A DNA stretch of 12,645 nucleotides. Source: CAZNPW01 sp964575185. Lineage in GTDB: Bacteria; Pseudomonadota; Alphaproteobacteria; Rhodobacterales; Rhodobacteraceae. Position numbers and translations under genes: made by a program. The stretch covers positions 1 through 12,645 of the forward strand of contig CAZNPW010000072.1 of NCBI GenBank assembly GCA_964575185.1, given 5' to 3'. The notes beneath the pieces were generated by a model. It did no database searches, was not told where the DNA came from, and saw nothing but the letters and a program-made list of their open reading frames with translations. The first letter of the stretch is position 1. Each line of letters opens with the position of its first letter. Shown piece after piece: positions 1 to 6,483 of this stretch.

Positions 1-775
1 GCGCGCCCTCCGCATCCTCGACCAGCCGCCCCTCCATCTCCTGCGCACCGATCCGCGTGCCGCCGAAGCGCGCCTCGATCTCCTCCAGGAAACTCGCCGC
101 CAGATAGGCCCGGTTCGCCTGCGTCGGCGCATGGGTGATGACCGTCGACGGCGCCTTCAGGATCGCCTTCAGCACCCCCACGTTGCGCGGCGTCGTCGTC
201 ACCACCTGCCGCGGCGCGTCACCCAGCCGCAGCGCGAACTGCAGCTGCGTCCAGGCCTCCTCGGCCTTCGGCCACTTCGCCAGCTCGTCGACCCAGGCCG
301 CGTCGAACTGCGGCCCGCGCAGACTGTCGGGGTCATGCGCCGAGAACACCTGCGCCACCGCCCCGTTCGGCCAGACCAGCCGCGCCCGCGTCGCCTCCCA
401 GACCGGCCGGCGGTCGGGCGGCGAGCAGGAGAGGATCCCGCTTTCGCCGAACACCATCACCTCGCGCACCTGCGCCACCGTCTCGCCGACCAGCGCCACC
501 CGCGCCGCCCGTCCCGGTGCCTCGGGCCTGCCCCCCTCGACCTCCGCCCGCACCCATTCGGCACCGGCGCGGGTCTTCCCCGCGCCGCGCCCGCCCATGA
601 TGACCCAGGTGCGCCACGCCCCCTCCGGGGGCAGCTGGTGCGGCAGGGCCCAGAACTCGAACATCCACGGCAACGCCATCAGCGCGTTGTCGGTCAGCCC
701 CCCCAGGAACTCATCCACCTCCTCCGGCGGCACGGAGGCGAGCCAGGCGGCGCCCGATCTCATCCCGTGCTGCAT
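1..775 (-). CDS. terL: GTA/phage terminase large subunit (TerL), N-terminal part, cut by the left window edge
   Basis: This is the ATPase motor that packages DNA into the gene transfer agent head (gene 2 of the Rhodobacter capsulatus-type cluster). The frame is open from the start codon to base 2, giving 258 residues, with the nuclease half beyond the edge. Visible motifs are a Walker A at residues 61-68 (GGRGAGKT), a Walker B ending in the catalytic acid at 157-164 (FDAAWVDE), and a coupling motif TTTP at 193-196. The stretch before Walker A (PWMFEFWALPHQLPPEG) is typical of GTA terminases. The start is ambiguous: ATG at 775 (MQHGM) or at 763 (MRSGAAW), neither with a strong ribosome binding site. 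Either one overlaps the end of the upstream small-terminase gene (65 or 53 bp), so translational coupling is likely. A prophage terminase is the alternative, but the match is closer to the GTA type. Confidence 0.9.
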   Translation of the reverse strand, partial: MQHGMRSGAAWLASVPPEEVDEFLGGLTDNALMALPWMFEFWALPHQLPPEGAWRTWVIMGGRGAGKTRAGAEWVRAEVEGGRPEAPGRAARVALVGETVAQVREVMVFGESGILSCSPPDRRPVWEATRARLVWPNGAVAQVFSAHDPDSLRGPQFDAAWVDELAKWPKAEEAWTQLQFALRLGDAPRQVVTTTPRNVGVLKAILKAPSTVITHAPTQANRAYLAASFLEEIEARFGGTRIGAQEMEGRLVEDAEGA

Positions 776-1037
776 GAAGGTCGAGGCGGCCGTCCCCGAC
801 GGCTCCTTCGGCGCGTTCGCGAAACTTGTCGACACGGGCCCTCTCGGTCATCACCATTTCAAGCGCCGCCTTCAGGTCCCGCGCCGCCGTCAGCGTCGCC
901 TTCCCGTCCGCCTCCGCGCCGGTTTCCATTTCCGCGAGCACCCGGAACAACCCGCGTGCCGCCCTCGTGTAGTGCGCCTCCGTCTCGGCCAGCAATGCAG
1001 CCGGCACCTCTCCCGTGGCGGAGAACATGAGTGTCAT
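711..1037 (-). CDS. Probable GTA small terminase subunit (gene 1-like protein)
   Basis: A 108-residue protein directly upstream of terL, with its 3' end overlapping the terL start. It is rich in Ala, Glu and Arg and looks almost wholly helical; the end (residues about 78-104: GDGRLDLHAARDEIGRRLAR and on) resembles the C-terminal helix of the short protein encoded first in Rhodobacter GTA clusters, which acts as the small terminase that recognises or feeds DNA to TerL. The reading frame extends upstream to a TTG at 1088, but that codon lies inside an intrinsic terminator, so ATG 1037 (MTLMFSATGEV) is preferred; ATG 1028 is the next option and would give 105 residues. The ribosome binding site is weak (a GAGAGG about 17 bases upstream). 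The function rests on position and general resemblance, because small terminases are poorly conserved. Confidence 0.72.
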   Translation of the reverse strand: MTLMFSATGEVPAALLAETEAHYTRAARGLFRVLAEMETGAEADGKATLTAARDLKAALEMVMTERARVDKFRERAEGAVGDGRLDLHAARDEIGRRLARLRAAGGGG

Positions 1038-1084
1038 AGGTCGCTCGGCCTGCCTCTCGCGTTGCCCCTCCACGAGGGCGAAAT

Positions 1085-1115
1085 GCAAAAGGCGGCCGGG
1101 TCACCCCGCCGCCTT
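1085..1115 (-). terminator. Intrinsic terminator between mltG and the GTA genes
   Basis: Arms 1089-1096 (AAGGCGGC) and 1108-1115 (GCCGCCTT) pair perfectly over 8 bp. After one C/C mismatch, 3 more bp form around a TCA loop. Read on the minus strand the stem is followed by TTTTGCATTT, while the plus-strand side has no T run, so it acts on minus-strand transcripts. It ends transcription from mltG, and it also lies between a candidate GTA promoter and terS, where it could act as an attenuator. Confidence 0.72.
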
Positions 1116-1139
1116 CACACCTCGACCAGCATGTCCGAA

Positions 1140-1168
1140 GGTATGCCATCGACCGCGCGCCGGGTCAA
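1140..1168 (-). promoter_or_regulatory. Candidate sigma70 promoter for the GTA cluster
   Basis: On the minus strand, TTGACC (1168-1163) is separated by exactly 17 bp from CATACC (1145-1140). The -35 matches consensus at 5 of 6 positions and the -10 at 3 of 6. Transcription would begin near 1133, almost at an ATG (1132-1130) that opens a five-codon frame (MLVEV) whose stop touches the terminator stem. This is the best promoter-like pair in the mltG-terS gap, although the -10 is weak. Confidence 0.45.
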
Positions 1169-1209
1169 GCGGAAAATGCTTGCCGACCAACGGCTTGCGC
1201 GACGCAGCG

Positions 1210-1225
1210 TTAACGCTTTCTTAAC
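1210..1225. promoter_or_regulatory. CtrA-type binding box upstream of the GTA genes
   Basis: The sequence TTAA-N7-TTAAC is the full consensus for the alphaproteobacterial response regulator CtrA. Because the site lies in a larger dyad (GCGTTAACGC next to a second GTTAA), it also reads as TTAA-N7-TTAAC on the minus strand. It lies between the mltG stop and the candidate GTA promoter, about 80 bp upstream of the predicted start of transcription. CtrA is a known regulator of GTA production in Rhodobacter; whether it binds here is inferred from the motif alone. Confidence 0.5.
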
Positions 1226-1248
1226 GCCCGCCGGCCGGGGCCTGCCGG

Positions 1249-2427
1249 TCAGTCCGTCTGCACGCCGCCCTCCTCCGCCCGCCCCTGCTGCGCCTCGATC
1301 TCGCGCCAGCGCGCGACGTTGGCGTTGTGCTCCTCCAGCGTGCGCGCGAAGGCATGACCTCCCGAGCCGTCGGCCACGAAGAACAGATAGTCGCTGGCCT
1401 CGGGGTTCAGCGCCGCCCGGATGCTGTCGCGCCCCGGGTTGGCGATCGGCGTCGGCGGCAGGCCGTCGATGACATAGGTGTTCCACGGCGTCTCGCGGCG
1501 CAGTTCGCTCTGCCGCAGCCCGCGGCCCAGCACGCCCTGGCCTTCGGTGATCCCGTAGATCACCGTCGGGTCGGTCTGCAGCCGCATCCCCTCGCGCAGC
1601 CGGTTCACGAAGACCGCGGCCACCCGCGCGCGCTCCTCGGGCAGGCTCGTCTCCTTCTCGATGATGCTCGCCATGATCAGCGCCTCCTCGGGGCTTGCAT
1701 AGGGCAGCCCCTCGGCCCGCGCCGCCCATGCCTCGGCCAGCCTCGCCGCCTGCGCCGCCGACATCCGCGCGATCAGCTCGGCCCGCGCCCCGCCCCGCTC
1801 GATCTCGTAGCTGTCGGGCGCGAGCGTCCCCTCGGGCGGCACCTCGGCCACCTCGCCCGTCAGCACGTCCACCCGGCCCAGCGCGTCCACCACCTGCCAG
1901 CTCGTCGTGCCCTCGGCCACCGTCACGCGCATCCGCACGTCATCCGCCGCCGCCGCCGCGACATATTCCGCAGGCGCGGCCCCGGCGGCGGGATCGAACC
2001 GCGCCACCTCGACGAACTCGCCCGTCGCGGGGTCGAGCTCGCGCAGGATCACGTCGGACTGGATCACCCCGACGCGGAAGTTGATCTCGCGCCCGCAGGT
2101 CGACTGCCCCCCCGCGGTCAGGTCATCCAGCACCGCGGCCATGCTGGCACCGGGCGCGATCAGGTAGCTCCCGAACCGCAGGTCGCCCGACCGGTCCTGG
2201 TAGTCGGCGCCGATGCGGAACAAGGGCGCGCTCGCCACCACCCCCTGATCGGCCAGCGCCTCCGACACCTCGGTCAGGTTCGCGCCCCGCTCCACGCGAA
2301 AGCACACCGCCTCGGCCAGCGGACCCGGCCCGGTATAGGCCTGGCGCGCCCAGCCGACCCCGATCGCCGCCACCGCCAGAAGCACGATCAGCACCGTCAG
2401 CCCGTTCGAGGCGATCCCCTTCCACAT
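1249..2427 (-). CDS. mltG: Endolytic murein transglycosylase MltG
   Basis: MltG cuts nascent glycan strands in the periplasm next to the inner membrane and helps set glycan chain length. The 392-residue product has one N-terminal membrane segment (about residues 8-26), a LysM-like region (about 40-105: FRVERGANLTEVSEAL), and a C-terminal YceG domain. The catalytic glutamate is E257 in IIEKET; other hallmarks are LQTDPTVIYG (283-292) and NTYVIDGLPPTPIANPG (316-332). Older annotations call this family aminodeoxychorismate lyase, which is wrong for this architecture. The start ATG shares one base with the fabF stop (TGATG), so translation is probably coupled to fabF. The transcript probably ends at the terminator about 140 bp downstream. 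Confidence 0.95.
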   Translation of the reverse strand: MWKGIASNGLTVLIVLLAVAAIGVGWARQAYTGPGPLAEAVCFRVERGANLTEVSEALADQGVVASAPLFRIGADYQDRSGDLRFGSYLIAPGASMAAVLDDLTAGGQSTCGREINFRVGVIQSDVILRELDPATGEFVEVARFDPAAGAAPAEYVAAAAADDVRMRVTVAEGTTSWQVVDALGRVDVLTGEVAEVPPEGTLAPDSYEIERGGARAELIARMSAAQAARLAEAWAARAEGLPYASPEEALIMASIIEKETSLPEERARVAAVFVNRLREGMRLQTDPTVIYGITEGQGVLGRGLRQSELRRETPWNTYVIDGLPPTPIANPGRDSIRAALNPEASDYLFFVADGSGGHAFARTLEEHNANVARWREIEAQQGRAEEGGVQTD

Positions 2428-3689
2428 CAGCGCTGCACCCGTCCCATCACCAGGCTCGCGTTCGTCCCGCCGAACCCGAACGAGTTCGACAGCGCCACGT
2501 CGATCCGCCGCCGCACCGCCCGGTGCGGCGCCAGATCCAGGGTGGCGCGCATCGCGGGCGCATCGAGGTTGATCGTCGGCGGCGCCACCTGGTCGCGCAT
2601 CGCCAGCAGGCAGAAGATCGCCTCCACCGCCCCCGCCGCGCCCAGAAGGTGCCCGATGCTCGATTTGGTCGAACTCATCGTCGCCCCCGCCGCGGCCTCC
2701 CCCATCAGCCGCTCCACCGCGCCGAGCTCGATCGTGTCGGCCATCGTGCTGGTGCCATGGGCGTTGATGTAGTCCACCTGCCCGGGCACCAGCCCCGCCC
2801 GCTTCAGCGCCGCCGCCATGCTGCGATACCCGCCGTCCCCGTCCTCCGACGGCGCGGTGATGTGATAGGCATCCCCCGACAGCCCATAGCCGAGGATCTC
2901 CCCGTGGATCCGCGCCCCCCGCGCCACCGCGCGGTCCATCTCCTCCAGCACCACGACCCCGGCGCCCTCGCCCATCACGAACCCGTCCCGGTCCGAATCG
3001 TAGGGGCGCGACGCCTTGGCGGGATCATGCGCCCACTTCGTCGACAACGCCTTGCAGGCGTTGAACCCCGCGATCCCGATCTCGCTGATCGGGCTCTCCG
3101 CCCCGCCCGCGACCATCACGTCGGCATCCCCCCACTGGATCAGCCGCGCCGCGTCCCCGATCGCATGCGCGCCCGTCGAGCACGCCGTCACCACCGCATG
3201 GTTCGGCCCCTTGAACCCGAAGCGGATGCTGACCTGCCCCGACACCAGGTTGATCAGCGCGCCCGGGATGAAGAACGGGCTCACCCGCTTCGGCCCGCGC
3301 TCCCTGATCAGAACGGCGGTCTCCGCGATCGAGCTCAGCCCGCCGATCCCCGACCCGATCATCACCCCCGTCCGCAGCCGCTCGGCCTCGGGCAGCTCCG
3401 CGATCCCCGCATCGCGCACCGCCTGCACCGCCGCCGCCATCCCGTACAGGATGAAGTCGTCGACCTTCCGCTGCTCCTTCGGCTCCATCCAGTCGTCGGG
3501 GTTGAACGTGCCGCCCGACCCGTCGCCCCGCGGCACCTCGCAGGCATATTGCGTGACCACGTTCACCGGGTCGAACCGCGTGATCCGCCCCGCCCCCGAC
3601 CGCCCGGCGATCAGGCGGGCCCAGGTCTCCTCGACCCCGCAGGCGAGCGGCGTCACCAGCCCCAAGCCCGTCACAACCACCCGCCGCAT
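2427..3689 (-). CDS. fabF: Beta-ketoacyl-ACP synthase II (KAS II)
   Basis: FabF condenses acyl-ACP with malonyl-ACP to elongate fatty acids in the cytoplasm. The 420-residue length is normal. The catalytic triad is C170 (TACSTGAHA), H311 (NAHGTSTMADT) and H347 (SSIGHLLGAAG), with K342 just before the last. The signatures SDRDGFVMGEG (232-242) and FGFGGTN (404-410) are present. ATG 3689 (MRRVVVTGLG) is chosen because family members begin there; the frame extends to a GTG at 3734, but those 15 residues are not expected. The gene follows acpP after a terminator and overlaps mltG by one base at its 3' end. The identity of each catalytic residue leaves little doubt about activity. Confidence 0.97.
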   Translation of the reverse strand: MRRVVVTGLGLVTPLACGVEETWARLIAGRSGAGRITRFDPVNVVTQYACEVPRGDGSGGTFNPDDWMEPKEQRKVDDFILYGMAAAVQAVRDAGIAELPEAERLRTGVMIGSGIGGLSSIAETAVLIRERGPKRVSPFFIPGALINLVSGQVSIRFGFKGPNHAVVTACSTGAHAIGDAARLIQWGDADVMVAGGAESPISEIGIAGFNACKALSTKWAHDPAKASRPYDSDRDGFVMGEGAGVVVLEEMDRAVARGARIHGEILGYGLSGDAYHITAPSEDGDGGYRSMAAALKRAGLVPGQVDYINAHGTSTMADTIELGAVERLMGEAAAGATMSSTKSSIGHLLGAAGAVEAIFCLLAMRDQVAPPTINLDAPAMRATLDLAPHRAVRRRIDVALSNSFGFGGTNASLVMGRVQR

Positions 3690-3720
3690 GCACGAAACCC
3701 CCGTCCGGACCCGACCCGCT

Positions 3721-3751
3721 GATACACGGGCCACGCCGGGCGCGCAATCAA
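3721..3751 (-). promoter_or_regulatory. Weak candidate promoter for fabF-mltG
   Basis: On the minus strand TTGATT (3751-3746) is followed after about 18-19 bp by GTGTATC (3727-3721). Because an intrinsic terminator separates acpP from fabF, fabF needs either its own promoter or read-through. The spacing and the -10 are imperfect, so this is tentative. Confidence 0.3.
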
Positions 3752-3825
3752 CCGGCCCCCCGGTCCACCCGCATCAGCACGAAGCCGTCCCGGCCCTCGG
3801 CACCCCGCCGCACCCCCCCGAAAGC

Positions 3826-3853
3826 AAAAGGCACCCCCGAGGAGGTGCCCTTT
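3826..3853 (-). terminator. Intrinsic terminator after acpP
   Basis: Perfect arms GGCACC (3830-3835) and GGTGCC (3844-3849) close an 8-base loop and extend with extra pairs if one C is bulged. On the minus strand the hairpin is followed by TTTTGCTTT. It starts about 25 bp after the acpP stop. A partial terminator here would explain how the abundant carrier protein is made in excess over FabF. Confidence 0.75.
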
Positions 3854-3876
3854 CACCGTGCCACGTCCGTGACGCC

Positions 3877-4110
3877 TCAGGCCGCCTTCGAGATGAAGGC
3901 CACCGCATCGCCGAAGGTCTGGATCGTCTCGGCGGCGTCGTCGGGGATCTCGATCCCGAACTCCTCCTCGAAGGCCATCACCAGCTCGACCGTGTCGAGC
4001 GAATCCGCCCCCAGATCGTCGATGAAGCTGGCGCTTTCGGTGACCTTGTCCTCCTCGACGCCCAGATGCTCGACCACGATCTTCTTCACGCGGGCTGCGA
4101 TGTCGCTCAT
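3877..4110 (-). CDS. acpP: Acyl carrier protein
   Basis: AcpP carries growing acyl chains on a 4'-phosphopantetheine arm in type II fatty acid synthesis. The 77-residue, strongly acidic protein has the invariant attachment site GADSLDTVEL, with the modified serine at S37, and the expected four-helix pattern (IDDLG, MAFEEEFGIEIPD). ATG 4110 is chosen over the in-frame codon at 4140 because it gives the standard MSDIAARVKKIV start and is preceded by AAGGACGAGGAC, a good ribosome binding site. It has its own promoter at 4194-4222 and a terminator downstream, and is followed by fabF. fabG, usually next to it in this group, lies about 2.4 kb away with two genes between. Confidence 0.98.
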   Translation of the reverse strand: MSDIAARVKKIVVEHLGVEEDKVTESASFIDDLGADSLDTVELVMAFEEEFGIEIPDDAAETIQTFGDAVAFISKAA

Positions 4111-4193
4111 GTCCTCGTCCTTCTCGTCCTTCGGGCGCATGCGAGGCGGCCCATCATGATGTCCCGCTGGCGCTCGCGCCCGGGTTGACCCGC

Positions 4194-4222
4194 GTCATAG
4201 CAAGGCCGGCCGGGCAAGGCAA
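4194..4222 (-). promoter_or_regulatory. Candidate sigma70 promoter of acpP
   Basis: On the minus strand TTGCCT (4222-4217) and TATGAC (4199-4194) are exactly 17 bp apart. Transcription would begin near 4187, leaving a leader of about 77 bases before acpP. The rest of the 241-bp gap to the divergent RTX gene is GC-rich; I saw no clear promoter for the plus strand. Confidence 0.5.
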
Positions 4223-4351
4223 ACCCTTTCCCGGCGGCGGCGGCGGGCCTGCGGACCCGCGGCGTTCGACCGATCCGCCACCGGACCGCCGCATCCGCGC
4301 CCCGCCACCGACGCCGCGCGGGCGAGGATCGGGCGGGTCAGAGGATCCGCC

Positions 4352-5734
4352 GTGCCCCAGCCCATCCCCGTCATCGTCCTGGCCGGACAGTCGAACGCCA
4401 ACGGCCTCGCCATCACCGGGGCGGCGATGCAGGCCGCCAACGCGGGCGGCGCGCTCCTGCTGCACCTGGCGGCCAACGGCTCGGCCCTGGCGGCCTCCCT
4501 CTCGCCCGGCAGCGGCACGTGGCAGGCACCCTCGGACGGCGATCCGGGCGGGCGGAACTTCCGGCTGCTTGAAGCCCAGGTGCAAGCGATCCTCGATCCG
4601 GCCTCGCCGTCGTTCCTCCCGGGTGCCTTCCTCAGCGCCGTGATCTGGGTCCAGGGCGAGGCCGACAGCGTCGGTCCCGCCGTCGCCGCGGCCTACGGTG
4701 AAAACCTCGCGGCCTTCCGGGCGGCGCTCGCCGCCGCGTTCGGGGATTTCGATCTCGTCGTCTCGCAGCTTTCCGCCTACCCCGCGCAGCGGGCGGATTT
4801 CGCGCCGCCCCGCGCCGAAAGCTGGCTCCGCGTCCGCGCCGAACAGGCCGCCCTCGCGGCAGGCCGCGACGATGTGGCGATCCTCGACCCCGACCGCCTC
4901 GGCACCCCCGCGCGCGAGATGTTCCGCGACGACGCGATCCACTACGCCCCCGACTTCGCCGCCACGCTGGGCCGGACGCTCGCGGGCGTCGCCACCCAGG
5001 ACCTCGCGGCCCCCTCCATCCGCAGCCGCATCGGCACCGACGGGGCCGACCGCTTCACCCCGGCGGCCGATGGCGTGCTGCAGATCCTCGGCGGCGGCGG
5101 GACCGACACCATCGACCTCGCGCAGGCATCGCGCGACCTGACCCTGACCGACGCCCCCGGCGGCGGCCGCGTGACCGCGCCCGGCGCGCTGATCGCCTGG
5201 CTCCAGGTCGAACGCGTCCTCCTCGGCCAGGGCGACGACAGCGCCCGGCTCGCGGGATCCTTGCGCTGGCTCGCGGGCGGCGGCGGCGACGACAGCCTGC
5301 GCGGCGGCGACGCGGGCGAACGCCTGTGGGGCGGCGAGGGGCGCGACCTCATCACCGGCGCCCGCGGCAACGACCGCATCGCGGGCGGCGACGGCGACGA
5401 CCGGCTCGAGGGCTGGCGCGGCAATGACCGCATCGCGGGCGGGGCGGGCCAGGACCGCCTCGCCGGGGCCGAGGGCCGCGACACCCTGTCGGGCGGCGCG
5501 GGGGCGGACTGGCTGTCGGGCGGCCCGGGACGCGACACCTTCGTCTTCGCCGCAGGCGACGGGCGCGACACCGTCACCGACTTCGCCCCCGGCCAGGACC
5601 GCCTGATGGTGACCGGCACCGCCAGCGTCACCCGCGCGGGGGACGACATCGTCGTGACCACCGGCGACGGCTCAGTCCGCCTCCTCGATGCCGCCCCAGC
5701 CTGGGACACCGGCCGCGACCTGATCTTCGACTGA
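4352..5734 (+). CDS. Secreted-type SGNH (sialate O-acetylesterase-like) hydrolase with C-terminal RTX repeats
   Basis: A 460-residue two-domain protein. Residues about 5-215 are an SGNH/SASA-type esterase domain: AGQSNANG (11-18) carries the predicted nucleophile S14, WVQGEAD (99-105) matches the conserved GE block, and DAIH (194-197) supplies the Asp and His of the triad. Residues about 245-400 are an RTX domain with some nine glycine-aspartate nonapeptides (GGxGxDxLx) that bind calcium and fold after export, ending in a short beta-rich tail. There is no N-terminal signal peptide, which fits type I secretion through a C-terminal signal. The GTG start is preceded by AGAGGA six bases upstream. 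Family knowledge suggests removal of acetyl esters from a glycan; the substrate is unknown. No ABC exporter, membrane fusion protein or TolC is in the window. It is the lone plus-strand gene among minus-strand neighbours. Confidence 0.85.
   Translation: MPQPIPVIVLAGQSNANGLAITGAAMQAANAGGALLLHLAANGSALAASLSPGSGTWQAPSDGDPGGRNFRLLEAQVQAILDPASPSFLPGAFLSAVIWVQGEADSVGPAVAAAYGENLAAFRAALAAAFGDFDLVVSQLSAYPAQRADFAPPRAESWLRVRAEQAALAAGRDDVAILDPDRLGTPAREMFRDDAIHYAPDFAATLGRTLAGVATQDLAAPSIRSRIGTDGADRFTPAADGVLQILGGGGTDTIDLAQASRDLTLTDAPGGGRVTAPGALIAWLQVERVLLGQGDDSARLAGSLRWLAGGGGDDSLRGGDAGERLWGGEGRDLITGARGNDRIAGGDGDDRLEGWRGNDRIAGGAGQDRLAGAEGRDTLSGGAGADWLSGGPGRDTFVFAAGDGRDTVTDFAPGQDRLMVTGTASVTRAGDDIVVTTGDGSVRLLDAAPAWDTGRDLIFD
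5267..5545 (+). repeat. RTX nonapeptide repeat region
   Basis: About nine degenerate 27-bp units encode GGxGxDxLx-type calcium-binding turns, e.g. GGGGDDSLR, GGEGRDLIT, GGDGDDRLE, GGAGQDRLA and GGAGADWLS. Two units of the RGNDRIAGG type are nearly identical, suggesting internal duplication. Confidence 0.85.
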
Positions 5735-6460
5735 CACCCCCCGCCGCGCCATCGCCGCGCGCCAGGCGGGCACGCCGGCCCGCATCGCCCGGTGCCGCGC
5801 GCGCACCAGCGCGGGCGTCAACCGCCCGTCCAGCAGCGCCAGCAGCAGGTCGCGATACCCCTCGGGCGGGGCCAGGGTCGCCGCCGGCGGATGCCCCGCC
5901 CAGGGCAGCGCCACCAGGCCCACCCCCGGCGCGAGCTTCCGCACCAGCCGCGCCTGCCGCCGGTCGGCCTCGGTCGCGTGCGGGTCGAACAGCGCCACCC
6001 CCCGCAGCCCTTCGGCCACATGCAGGTCCAGCGCGTCCATCCCCTCGGGCAGCCGCGCCCGCTCGGCCTTCCAGCGCCACTCCCACCCCGCGCGCGCCGG
6101 GCCGACCGCCCCCTGCGGCGCGAACAGCAGCACCGCGTCGGTCCGCATCGCCCCGCTGAACAGCAGCGCCCCGTAGCCGCCCATCGAGAACCCCACCGCC
6201 CGCACCACCGCGAACTTGCCGCAGAACCGCCGCAGCCGCTCCAGCGCGCGGGGGGTGTCGGCGTTCAGGAACCAGTCGTTCGCCGCGGTCGTCACCGACA
6301 GCGTGGCCCAGCCCGCCGACAGCGCCGTCCGCACCGGCACCGCCGGGCCGAAGCCGGCGCGGTCGGGGCGGTAATGGTCGAAGGTCGCGAGCAGCCCGCG
6401 CGGCCTGCCCGGGGTCTCCGGCCAATGGCACTGGATCCGCAGCGCCGGGCCGCGGAACAC
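5672..6460 (-). CDS. Alpha/beta hydrolase of unknown substrate
   Basis: A 262-residue protein with a clear alpha/beta-hydrolase triad: nucleophile elbow GFSMGG (90-95, S92), acid D159 in LFDPHATEAD, and H190 in WAGHPP. The conserved patches TFDHYRP (26-32) and NDWFLN (61-66) are shared, as I recall, by a Rhodobacterales family with no known substrate. No signal peptide or membrane segment is visible, so it is probably cytoplasmic. It starts 23 bp after the fabG stop and is likely co-transcribed. The start is uncertain: GTG 6460 lies inside a perfect AAGGAGGTG ribosome-binding motif with no spacer, and no ATG, GTG or TTG follows at normal distance. Its last 63 bases overlap the RTX gene on the other strand. 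The same frame stays open far upstream, but that part is an artefact antisense to nothing real and overlaps fabG and dabA. Confidence 0.8.
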   Translation of the reverse strand: MFRGPALRIQCHWPETPGRPRGLLATFDHYRPDRAGFGPAVPVRTALSAGWATLSVTTAANDWFLNADTPRALERLRRFCGKFAVVRAVGFSMGGYGALLFSGAMRTDAVLLFAPQGAVGPARAGWEWRWKAERARLPEGMDALDLHVAEGLRGVALFDPHATEADRRQARLVRKLAPGVGLVALPWAGHPPAATLAPPEGYRDLLLALLDGRLTPALVRARHRAMRAGVPAWRAAMARRGVSVEDQVAAGVPGWGGIEEAD

Positions 6461-6483
6461 CTCCTTGCGGCGCGAGAACCCGG

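Noticed and set aside
711..1088. TTG start at 1088 for the small terminase gene
   Set aside because: The codon lies within the T run and stem of an intrinsic terminator, and the 17 extra residues are not expected in the family.
135..1472. Long plus-strand frames opposite terL, terS and mltG
   Set aside because: Low-complexity Pro/Arg/Ser composition; the minus strand carries Walker motifs and the MltG catalytic domain.
1249..2427. Aminodeoxychorismate lyase (PabC)
   Set aside because: This is an old label for YceG proteins; the membrane anchor and the IIEKET catalytic motif identify MltG.
3752..3820. Possible 21-codon frame between the acpP terminator and fabF
   Set aside because: The start is a GTG in a G-run, the length is minimal and there is no similarity I can recognise; it cannot be supported.
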